Below are positions 21,701-33,700 of a stretch of DNA of 64,000 nt, one piece after another. Origin of the DNA: Branchinecta lynchi (taxonomy: Eukaryota > Arthropoda > Branchiopoda > Anostraca > Branchinectidae); the NCBI GenBank assembly GCA_023053575.1, contig JAKZAP010000004.1:22125252-22189251 (forward strand). Direction: 5' to 3'. Every line of letters begins with the position of its first letter. Positions within the stretch are counted from its first letter, which is position 1. The translations under genes and the position numbers were made by a program. Below the pieces are notes generated by a model, which searched no databases, was not told where the DNA came from, and was given only the letters and a program-made list of their open reading frames with translations.

Positions 21701-24700
21701 GTCCAGGCCGGAAGAGACGACAGTAGTGACACAATCCCGCTCCCCCCGGAAATCAGGGGTCAGGCATTCGACGAGCAACGAAGGTGACCTGAAAGGGATA
21801 CGTCTTTAGCTAATTCGCTGGATTAAAAATACGCCTTTTCTCCTAATTCAATTATACCCTGTATTTATTTAGACACGCAAGCTTTTCCTTCCGAAAGATG
21901 CCATAGAAAATGGCAAAACTTCACGTTCATTTCCTTCTTTCGGGTTCTTAACTGCAGTCTCTGACCCCTCTGCTCATAGCCTGTCGCTGTTTTCTCCTGA
22001 TTTTGCAACGCCAAAATTCGAATGTTCCTCCAGCGGGTGAATAACAATAGATCCGTCGTTAATTAGCAACGGCATTTTCACTATGCTGTCAGAAGCTTCA
22101 TAACAGATAACACTATACTGTCAGGAATTTCATAACAGATAACACAAGGATTCGCGATTTCAAGAAATTAGCTGTATTAGCTGGGTTTTTTTTCAACCGT
22201 TATGCACTGAAACGTTATGCCTAACTAGCATTGCCAAGAAGAAGCGAGAAACCACCGAAAAAGCATCTGCTCACTTTTCCGACATTATGATGACAAACAA
22301 AAAAGTCAGCACATTTTTTTTTTGCGGTGTTTCGTATCTTGTCGCATACATAACGTTTTAATGGGTAACGCTTGAAAAACATAAAAGCTAACACCTTAAG
22401 TGTCGCGCATCCTTGTGTTATCTGTTATGAAAGTTCCAATAGTTTCGGACAGATAACACAGTTTCAACAGATAACGCGTAAGATGTTATCTGTTATGATT
22501 TTTTCAAAAATTATACATAACAAGCTTGGCCATGAAGAGCCGAAAAACTGACGAAAAAGCATCTGCTGACTTTCCCGATATCATAATGACAAAAAAAAAG
22601 TCGGCAGATGGTTTTTCGACGATGTTTCAGATCTTCTTGTATGCATAACGTTTTAAGTTTGAAAAACACAATTCTAAGTGTTATCCGATGAGACCACGCA
22701 TCCTTGTGTTACCTGTTATGAAATCTCTGACAGTGTATATTATCTCTTGTGATATCTTTTAAGTGTGTTAGTTAATTTGTTTCGTTTTTGTGTAATTCGT
22801 AAATATTTTATCCCTCTTCTAGATTTGAGATATTTGGAAATAAATTTGATTGATTGAAAATGTAGTTTTTTTGTATCCCAACTTTTAAACAGTCAATCCC
22901 GAGGTCCAACCTTGCAACATTTCCTCTCCGGGATATTCCGGAAGGCACCAAAAAAGCGTTTACTGCACCATCAGTGATAGGCTACCCATATATTCCTCTA
23001 ATTTGTGTTCTCCGATTGGAAAATTACCTGTCCACGATCCCATCAACGTGATTCTAAATTAGTGAACCTTTATGGAAAATATTTGTTGAGTTTTTTGCGA
23101 TTATTTTATATTTCTTTATCTTTTTTTAACTGCACTTACGCCCTTGGGCAGTGCGTCATAAATTCATTCATTCATATAATGTTGGCTGCAGTTTATAACT
23201 AGACTCCAACGTAAAAACATGCCACTCCTGGTCATGGTGAACTGGGTTTTTCCCTCCTATCCTCCCTAGCCAAACGAAAGTCTTCACTGTGCCGTATTCC
23301 ATCGGATTTCTCCCTCACAAACTTTTCCTGCTTTATCTAAATAGAAGAAGTAATCTTGAAATCCTCCACTATCTTTCTAATACAACCGCTTCAGAAACGT
23401 TGCGCTTCCGGGACCGGAACCCAAGGGGGATTTCAGTCAATAAAAGTCAGGCCAGGTTCACTGGTGCGGATGCCGTGCTTGTTATTACATAGGGTAGGCC
23501 AATGATGCGCAGTTTCAACATATAACACTTGGGATATTATCTGTTATGATTTTGCAAACGTCATGCTCTGAATGTTATGCATAACGAGCATTGCTAAGAG
23601 CCGAAAAACGTCAACAGATGTTTTTCCGGCGGTGTTTCGGCCCTTCTTGTATGCATAACATTTGTAAAATCATAACAGCTAACATCCTAAGTGTCATCTG
23701 TTGAACTGCGATTCCTTATGTTATCTTGCGTTATTATTGAACAAAATGTAGATTCTCTCTTAATTTATTCTGCAATGGATGCAAGTCAGGAACGCTAAGC
23801 TTGGCCAAAAGAGTCGCTGCGAAACATGCTTCCGGTTGAAACTCCGGATTTCTTTTACCAGCGGCCAATTCGTAGTCGGCATATCCGGTAACCCTTGGAT
23901 GGATCGAGGAATTTTTGGCCTACCGCTGTACCAACAACCTAATAGAACCCTATTAGTCCCAAGGATGGAACGTGACCTTCCCAATGAGAAACTACTCCCT
24001 TTGGGTAAACAACCAAATGACGCTCTTATCAACCTTCCAGCCACGATCTATTTCCACAAAGCAAAGGAGCTTTTGACCTTGTTCGAACTTATCTCAAGAG
24101 TCTCGACTGCTCTCCAACCGATCTTTCAAAAGCAATCAAGACGGTGCTAATAAAGCACTTAGTTGCCTGGCAATATATGCGCTGTTCCAGCTTGGCAGTC
24201 GTCTCTTTCCTCAAACAGTTCTCAGGTAACGCTGTTGGTTTGACAAGAAGGAAGGACGAGATAAGAAGTACCTAAATTTATGCAAAGGCAAAGCAGGCAC
24301 CAATCTATGGGCTCAACGCGGTTTAGGGTCCCGGGAATGAATATTTGAAGCTTTTGTGGTTTATTATAACTGAAAAAAAAATTAATAACATTAACGACAA
24401 AATTTTTTTTATTTTTTTTTTAAGAAAACCGATTTGGTAAAAATGTTGGTTGTCAAAATTCAAAACTTAATGGGAGCTACTTTGCAAGGATCCGAGGCCC
24501 CTAAAACTCGACTATGTAAGCCTCGGCAGGGCCACAGACTCGGCCATTATAACTTCATTGCTGCTAGTTTATAATCCTTCCATATGAAGCTTCCGAACAT
24601 TGTTTTTTTGTTTTTACTCGGGTTTGCCTCCATGAAGTCAAAGGCAGCCAATAAATTGTGCCCGAGCGCAGAATGCTTGCTTTCCTAAAATTAGATGATG

Positions 24701-27700
24701 ATTCGAAAGGGATTGCACACATTTGTAAAGTAGCAAAGACACGATTTGTTCTGACCTGTCTGCTTCAATTTGGAACCCCTCCGTAGCTTCCTGAAGAGCA
24801 CAACCTCAAGAGTACCCTCCCCTCAGTCCTTGCACAATCTTAGGTTCCATCCCTCGCATACTTAGTCCCAACACCCTCAGGTCCACCAGTTAGATTGAAT
24901 CTGTTGAGCATTGCGAACGTATGGAAGCGTTCATAACCTCTAAAGCTTGTGAGGGGGTCAGGTATGAGAGCAACAAGCGAGAAACTTTAAGAAACCTTTC
25001 ATACCTTTCCCCAAAGACGACGTAGAAACTTTGAGATGGGCAAGAGGTTCTGCTTGTCAGGTCACTGAATACTGAAGAGGATATTTCGTCGTCATCTCCC
25101 GAGGGTTCCGTTGCCCACAGGCTGGAATCCTTGTCTAGATTTTCGGCGTGTTTATATTGTAATTGTCACCTCCCATGTTCGCTATGAGCACAGTTTTGTC
25201 CCATTATTTGTACATGCACTTAACTCTTGTCAAAGATTACTTCGTGTTTTGAAAATTCTTAGTTGTGCTAGTTTTTCGTGAGCAAGCACCATGTAGTGTT
25301 CAAGTTCAAGTTTATTGTCCATGGTTCAAGTTCAAGTTCAAGTTTTTGGGATACCAAAACGTAAGTGGAGGGATACCTATGACATCGCAAAAGTTGTCCG
25401 TCTGTCCGTCCGTCTGTGCGCACTATAACTCTCGAAGGGAATGAGATATTTTGATGAAACTTGGTGTGAGGATTCTTTGGGTCAAGAGTAAGGTCAAGTT
25501 TGTAGATGGGCTCTGTAGCCCTACATTTAGGGGTGGGGGAGGGGGTTTGAATTAAGGGTCAAATAAAATACTTTAAACAGATAATGTGATAGTCGATTAT
25601 GGGGTAAGAAGACATGCTTAACACGATGATGAAAACCATTTTGTCATCGGACAACTAGTTGGCCCGGAAACCGGCCAAAACCGGCAAGTCTGTTAAAAGT
25701 AAAAGTTTCATTAAGTTGATTAGATGTTCGATTTAGGGGTAGGACAATATGCTGAAGTCGACGGTGAAAACCATTTTCTTGCCGGATACGTAGTTCGCCC
25801 GGAATCCGGCCAAAACCGGAAAGTTTGTTAAAAGTAGAAGTTTTATTTGGAGTTGATTAGTTGTTCAGTTTAGGGGTAAGAAAACATGCTGAACAGTTCT
25901 GTGAAAACTAATTTTCTACCCGGACAACTAGTTCGCTCGGAAACCGGCCGGAACCGGAAAATTATTAAAAGTTAAAGTTTTGTTTGTAGTTGATTAGATA
26001 TCCGATTTAGGGGTAAGTCGAGATGCTGAATTCGTGTATGATAATCATTTTTGACCGGGACACAAAGTTCGACCCGAATCCGGCTGGAGCCGGAAAATTT
26101 GTTATAAGTTAAATTTTCATTTGAATTTGATTAGATATTCAATATTGGGAAAAGAAGATACGCTGAGTTCGTTTTTGAGCTTTCTTTTACTTCAAAACAG
26201 ATATGACCAAGTTCACCAACCAAACCAAGTTCAGATATGGAGTCACCATATCTGAACTTGGTTTTCTCAGATGATTAGCTATTTGGCCTTAACCTGTTTC
26301 TGAATTTTAATAGTAAAAATGTTCAAGGAGACTGGCGTAGACTGGATCTGTCGAAGACAAGACCCAATTGTCTGGATCAAATATTGAATTTTTGGGATCC
26401 CATCGAAACCTTTGGTCTTGTTTAGTTTTACACAAAAATACAAATACATTATACAAGCACTGTGGAGAACAAACATTTGGACATAGAGTGCTTGTTAAAA
26501 ATTTTACTAAATAAAAATAGGTTTCTTCTGATCTGCTAGTCTGTCCTAGCCAAATAAAGACGGCCCCAAAATACCTTGTTTCCACTTAAAATCCACTGAA
26601 CTCTGTATTATCTGATTAAAACCTTCAAACTTCTGGTTCTTCCAAGTTCTTGAACAAAAACAGAACTGCAGATCTAATCACTTCGCTCGAGTTATTAAAA
26701 TTATTGATTGTGGACTCGGTCACTGCTTTGCTTGACGCTTTAGGGTATGATACCACCTATAATAAACTCCAAATTTCTTGAACAATGGCGAACTGATTAC
26801 GATATATATTATAGTTTAAACGGAATATTTAAAACAGATTGAAACGGAGCTGAAAACTGTATTTGCAAAATGAATTTAGGAACCATAAATGTGATATGAA
26901 AAAATCACGGAAAACGGTAAATTACTTTACAATTTAGATCCTACATCCTACAGTTGGAATGTAACTGTAATGGCTCCGAGACTCTTGTTCTATATTTGCC
27001 TTTTATAACAAGACTAAAGGTGTCGATGGGATCCCAAAAATATAATATTTGATTCAGACAATCGGGCCTTGTCTTCGCGAGATCCAGTCTTCGCCAGGCT
27101 AATCTTTAGAGAAAACCAAGTTCAGATATAACTCTATAAGCAATATCTATTTTGACGATACTGACCGAGACTTCCTGCTTTGCTTCTGCCAAGTTTCCGG
27201 TTTCACCCAAATTCCTAGCGAACTACTAGTCCAGCAAAAAAAGAAATTCAGAAACAAGTCCAGAGTATCTCCTTATCAATTTTGAATAATCCATCTAATC
27301 AATTTTGAATAAAAGTTTGACTTAAAAAAATTCCGGTTACAACCGGATTCAGGACTAATTATATGTCCGAGTAAAAAATTATTGTCATATACAGACTCAG
27401 CCTCTATTCTTACCCCTTAATCTGTCATCTAATCGAACTTTTGCTTTTAACAGATTTTCCGGTTTTGGCCGGATTCCGGGAGAACTAGTTGTCCGGCGAG
27501 AAAATGGTTTTCACCATCGTGTTCAGCATGTCTTATTACCTCTAAATTGAACATTTAATCAACTTAAAATGAAACTTTTACTTTTAACCAACTTTCCGGG
27601 TTTTTGCCAGATTCCGGACGAACTACTTGTTCGGCGAGAAAAAGATTTTCACCATCGTGTTTAGCATGTCTTCCTATCTCGAAATCGAACATTTAATCAA

Positions 27701-30700
27701 CGTCAAATAAGACTAACTTTTAACCAACTTTCCGGTTTTTGCCGGATTCCGGACGAACTACTTGTCCGGCGAGAAAATGGTTTTCACTATCGTGCTCAGC
27801 ATGCCTTGTTACCGCATAATCGACCATCACATCAGCTGTTTAAAATATTTTGTTTGTCCTTAATTTGAACCCCCACCCCTAAATGTAGAGCTACATCGCC
27901 CATCTACGAACTTGACCTTACCCTTGATCCAATGAATCCTCACGCCAAGTTTCCTCAAAAGATCTCATTCCCTTCGAGATTTATCGTGCTGACAGACGGA
28001 CGGACAGACGGACAGACAAACAGACGGACAACTTTTGCGATGTCATAGGTATCCCTCCACTTACGTTTTGGGATCCCAAAAGGCCAGATACCATGAGTCA
28101 CTTGTATTCAGGGGCGTCACGACTGGAGGGGGGGGCGTACCCCCCCCCCCCCCCCCCCACCACCACCAATATTGTCGGCCAGTCGGTAAAAAAAAAACCG
28201 AGTTACATTACTTTACTCTACCTTACAATAAATTACAAACAGAGAGAGGGGAATTTGACCACCCCAAAGGATGTTGCGAATTATTTATGTGAATGTTTTT
28301 CTAGTGAGGGGGCGAAACTATGTGATGATGCTCGGAAAAGAATTAACCGGGCTACCAAAATAGTTTGTAATGCTTGCAATAAATAAATTGGGAAAAACTA
28401 CTAGTGGAATGCAATAAAAATCCAGTGGTGTAGATGGGAGTTCTCTTAAGATTGCTAAATCAATTAAACGAGTTATAGCACCAATTGTTTGTAAATTGAT
28501 TAATAAATCCATGGAAAAAGGGATTTTCCCGGAAGGTTTGAAGGTCGCTAAAATAATACCATTGCATAAAGGAGGTAAGAGAGATAGAAATAAAACGATG
28601 AAATTTGTTTAGCTCTACTTAACGGCTTTTCTCTTAATTAGACAAGCAGCGTGTTTAATCCTACTTACCGTAGTTACTACGCGTGACGTCACGAATTCTG
28701 GCTTTTTGCCGTCAATGCTGGAACAATTTTTCTATTTTCCAGCAGAATATCATGCCACGGGCGAATCCGACCAATCACGTTACAGAGATCCGTAGTTACT
28801 ACGCTTACTACGCTCCCGAGCGTGGTAAGCAAATAGTTACTATTAGTTAGTATTTCGAGAAGGTTGGAACGATCAGCGTAGTAACTTTTGGTGAGGCTGG
28901 AACGGAAATAGTAACTAATAGTTACTATTTGTTACTATTTCCGTTCCAGCCGAACACGCTCAAGGTAGATAATTTACTCTCAAATCTATGCAAAGGCGGC
29001 GTCCACAAGTTACAAGAAAGATATAACTTGTGTACGAAGTACGAACGATTTGTGTCCATCATATTTTAGAAAACTTTATGTTGATGACGCACATTATCAC
29101 GAGTACGGGACGAGAAATACGAGTTTGTTGGTAAGTGTTATTGGAGGGTCGTCAAGAAGAAGGCTATGAGTGAGGAAGTCGAATTGGAAGGTGTAGAATC
29201 ATCTTCCGAAGAGATTCAGGGAGCTGGAGAATCAGATTCTTTTTTCCTTGAGCAGACTGAAAAATAATATTTTGATAAAGAAATGAAAAGAGAGACGAGA
29301 AGCGTGTGTTAGGCTATCATTTTTTATAAGTGAGTGAAAGTTGTGCACTCCCGCATAGGACACAGTTGTGCCCTTTTTGGTGCGTTATGTATGTTGTTTT
29401 GATTAATGAAGAATATATTCAAAATGAACTGAATTGACCTAAAAGACGGATCCAATCCGACAATACTTATGATTTGATCGTGGAAGGACTCGCGGTGGCC
29501 CTCTTCAGATGTTGGGTGGCATTTCGTCCGCACTTACCTCTTTTTTAGTTCGACAACAGTCTGGGCGAAATGGTTCGATCCCTGGTCTGGCAGTTCATCT
29601 CGGTCAACAGATGTGAGTACAACGTAGTCGAGTCCCCAGGCTGCAATAGCTTTAGCAGTGTTGACGGGCTCGTCCGGATCGAGTGGGGGTGGAGCCTTCG
29701 ATGTTTTCACGGAACAAAATCGGCAGCCGCGGGTACATGTGTCCCCCATTAGCTGAAAAGCGCCAAATTCAGACTTACAAAAGCGAAATGACGAAAAAAC
29801 TTGTCTCACATGTTCCTTACCTCTTTTACCAACTACAAACAGGAAATAATGTTGTCTAAAAATGATTTTGCATGGATAAACCAACTTGTCCTTGCAAAAT
29901 AATACCAAGAAGAAATATACCATTAGGATTCCGTCTTTAGTCCCATTCACGACTATGGATACCCCGCCAAAACAGTGCTGAGCAGAGGTACTTGCTGAGC
30001 TGTGAGTTGATGCCCGTCTACTTCCCTCTTCGCCGCTGCAGATATCGGAGGAAAAAGTGCAGCAGGCGTGCTGACCCGCTCTGCAGCGCGTCACACGTGA
30101 CGTCACAATGATAGACAACCAATCGGATTTTAATCTCGAAATTTTCTCTCCGGGGCTTTACTGCGATATCGCTGCTTGTAGCGTAACCAACTGTAATGTT
30201 CCGCGTAGCTCCTATCCTCTGATTCGACTCCGCATGGTCGTATTGCAGATGCAAGGAGACGGAGATTCTGGTGCTTATTTTGTCTTTGGTAATACCGAGG
30301 TATCAGGTACGGATAAGTTCAATACAAACAAAAAGACAAAACAAAAACCAACATTTCTGACAGCAACGCACATGGATAATGTCAATAATCATGCGCTCAG
30401 CTCTTCTATTTTGGGACTGACCCGAAACTTCCCCATAATGTTGCCGATTAAACGTGGGATGGACTCAGCATGTATTGTTACCTCTATGCTGACTAGTTAT
30501 GCCTTGGACAGACGATGGAGGCTGAGTGCTCGCGGACAGGAATTTCTGCCACGATTTTCGGCACCATCGTCAGTTCAATATGGAAAGTTGGGATTTTTTT
30601 CAATTCCATGATGAATACACTGAAAATCAGAGAAATCATGACCGTCTGTCTGCACGATCAACCAGTTCTAGTTGCAAAACTAACGATTTGGAAACTTTCA

Positions 30701-33700
30701 GCTTTCCCTGAAGTTCCGGCCGATTTTTCCATTCAGGCTGAAAACTAACAGCATAGGTTACTGTTTCTAAGCTTACTGTTTCCGTTTCTGAGAAATACTG
30801 TTACTACCCGCAGAGGAACTCGTTCCAAAATTCCCGGCTTCGATACAAGTCCAACCGGATTATTTTAGCCAAAACTTGTGTACATAGTTTCACCAACAAT
30901 CTTAAACCATCGAAGAAGAGAGTATTAACTTATAACGTCACAGGTATCCTTCACTTCTGACAGGAATCCCAGCCACGTAAACCAACCAAACCGAATTTCC
31001 TTGTCCTAGCGGCAGAAAACTAGAACCATTATGTGCAACTTCAATTTCTGCGAAGAAGTTAACCACTGAATATCTTTCTTTAAGAACGAATTAAGTCCAC
31101 GACAGATCATTTCTATTTAAGAACGAATTAAGTCCGCGACAGATCATTTCTATTTAGGTACGAATTTATAGCCCCCGACAGATCATCAACTCGTTGTCCG
31201 TATGATCACCATTGCAACCCGTCTCAAAGCCCCAATAGCGATGAAATGACGACGGACTATTAAATAATCCCTATTCCTAGCACGAGAGGAACATAACTAA
31301 AAATCAACGTCACCAGCCGGAGAATTGCTCCGTCCCAGTCACACGACACGTTAAGTACACGGCACGTTAAAAAATCCAATAATATGGGGTTATCAAACTA
31401 ACCAGAAACTGCGGCTAATAAACAAACAGGGAGTTGCAATTTACAGTCCCACCGTGTAAACTTATTTAAGCCTCCGAGGTGATCCGCATTTTTTGTAATG
31501 GTAACCCGTCGACATAATCTACATTTTACTGACAAATTAAGCATTTACGTAGCTCTGCCTCCATGGTACCATGACATCCTACCTACGGCGTTTTTCCATG
31601 CTCACAAAAATATTTCATGGGTCAATATATCTCAAAAAGAGCGTTTCCGCGGTTTTGTGTGCGCCACAAGTGTATTCCCGCCACCAACAAGATTTTTGCG
31701 GATCGCTTTGTGGATCAAATTCTGCCAGGTGATTGTCTATGTAGTCCCATTCTGGCGGCAAATCTAAATTTAGGAGCAAAATAATGTCTAAAATACAAAA
31801 TAACTTACTTTTAAGCATATAGACATAAAACGTAGGATCGTTTTTGTACAAAATGGTAAAGACGTACGCTTGAAGTTCTATTTACTGAGATTCTGTCTCG
31901 ATTTTATATTGTATTTTCAGACATAAAATTACCGCCCAAAAAACAAACAAAATAGCGTTTCCGCGAGTTTCAACTTGTGCCTTTACTGTGTGGCACACAA
32001 TAAATTCGTGTTTCCCTCAGAAGTGTGTTGCCCACAATTGTGTTGCGGAAAAACGCTCCTAATGTTAAAACCAGTGTTATGAGGGACGTATCAGTCATAC
32101 TGCCATTCTATTCACACAGCTCTATTGTCTCAAACTGCCGTATAGTCATGTCTGACTTTATTCAGTTTCTACATAAGGACTTCTCCTCTTTCTCTTACTC
32201 TAGTTTTGACAGTTATCCGAGCGGGTAATAAGAAAATTCATTCAACTTCGATCACTTACCATAATGGTGGCAGTAGCTGTTGCATTTTCCCCTCCTCCCC
32301 AGCATTCCCCAATATTCGGACATCGAGCTTCTTCGCAGACAGTGTGGAGCTTCAATTCCCGGAGGTTTTCTTTCAGTTTCGCGAAGTTCTTTCCGACGGG
32401 GATTTCGGTTTTAAGCCAAGGTGGAAGACGAAGTCTTTTGTCTCCTTTTTCCCGAACAAGCTTTCCTGAAAAAGAAAGCCTGCCAGTTAGCGAAGATCGG
32501 GAACGCTCTTTTCAGTCGGTGACTTTTATTTAATTATTTTGCTGAGGATAGCCTAGACAACTGATAAGTGAGGAAAGTTCTAAAAAGCCGTTCCTTTTGT
32601 TTGTGTTTTTTTGTTTTCCTTTTTGTTACTATCAGTATTGGGACAAGTAGGCCTGGCCTACATTAAATTTTTACTACAGCACTATTTTTAATTAAGCATC
32701 AAATACTTCCAAAGTGTGTACTTCAGTGGTACTTTAGCAGTGCACGTTGAGAGAACATACTCCCCACATCTTTGACTGGAGCTCCTGAACCGACGAGGTT
32801 CTTACTATTTTCCTTCAGTGGCTCAGATAAACCTTTCGATACTGTGTCGATGTTGATACTCTGACTATGACGAATTAAGGACATTACAAGGTAGCGTTCG
32901 AAACAGCTGGGAATATTCATCTTCGAAGGCGTATAGGGATCGTAGTCTTTCCTCTAGGGAGGTCGGTTCCTTTTCTTTGACACTTACTTTATTAATTCCC
33001 TGGATACAAATATAATTTTTTCTGGAAAGACTAAAAAGCAAGATGAAAATTGCGTCAAATTTTACTTCAATGGGATAGAGGTGCAGCAGAAAACATTTTT
33101 TTTTGTATTGCCGCGTAGCATCTTTTCGTTTTTCCTGTCCAATATGATTTGGCCAGGTGACTACGCTTAAACTTCCCTCGGTGACGCCAACGGTCCTAAC
33201 ATCTAATATTTTAAATTATTTTATTTTTTTTCAATGACCGACCTATATATTTAGCGTCACCTACACTTTCCTCTATCTCTATATTTAATTTTTTTTATAT
33301 TCTTTTTTTTCCCTCTTTTAGCCATTATTTCTCATTTTACAATTTTCAACACATCGTTAAAACCTTTTCTTAATTTCCCTTCCTTAATATCTCCTTTCCT
33401 TAAAATTTCCATTCTTTAAAAACTTAATATTTACAAAAATACTATCCCTCGTCATTTTTTTTGCAACCAAATCAAAAAGGAGTTTTTGTCCTGGAGACAT
33501 GAACAAACTTTGTTCGACCTCTTCGCACTTCCTGCGTCAAAGGATGCCCTTCCGTCACAGGGAACCCCTTTTGCAGTGGCATTTCTTAAAATTCTTTTTC
33601 ATTTCTGTCTCCGATACCAAAACCCTTTTTTTCTTCTTTTTTTTTTAAATCTCTAAACCAAATAAAATCAAAAAAATAAATAAAATATAACTAAACGTTC

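Larger units (their letters stand above)
21789..29537 (-). other. LIAS intron 4 (7.7 kb)
   Basis: The intron contains palindromic D elements (22.1-22.7 and 23.5-23.75 kb), a LINE-like tail near 22.76-22.86 kb (AAATAAATTTGATTGATTG), a head-to-head pair of B elements (25.34-28.08 kb), a LINE coding fragment (28.2-28.6 kb) and a GTAGTTACTACG-type palindrome set (28.65-28.95 kb). From 23.76 to 25.34 kb I see no assignable feature. The 123-codon plus-strand ORF at 23779-24150 matches nothing I recognise. Confidence 0.7.
29753..32259 (-). other. LIAS intron 3 (2.5 kb)
   Basis: The intron includes family M copy 2 (29930-30260), a region with a weak family B-like end near 30935-30975 (CACAGGTATCC..CACTT..GGAATCCC), and a 37-bp tandem repeat at 31081-31190. 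The 167-codon plus-strand ORF at 30108-30611 overlaps repeat M and shows no family signature. Confidence 0.65.

Noticed and set aside
23779..24150. 123-codon plus-strand ORF with a 94-codon minus ORF opposite
   Set aside because: There is no family signature and both strands are open. It could be an eroded transposon, but nothing identifies it.
25380..25440. GACAGAC/GTCCGTC tracts as simple microsatellites
   Set aside because: They always sit at the same place in A and B copies next to the palindromic end, so they are a structural part of the elements.
30108..30611. 167-codon plus-strand ORF
   Set aside because: It begins inside family M repeat sequence in the LIAS intron, has no recognisable domain, and is not supported by splice sites.
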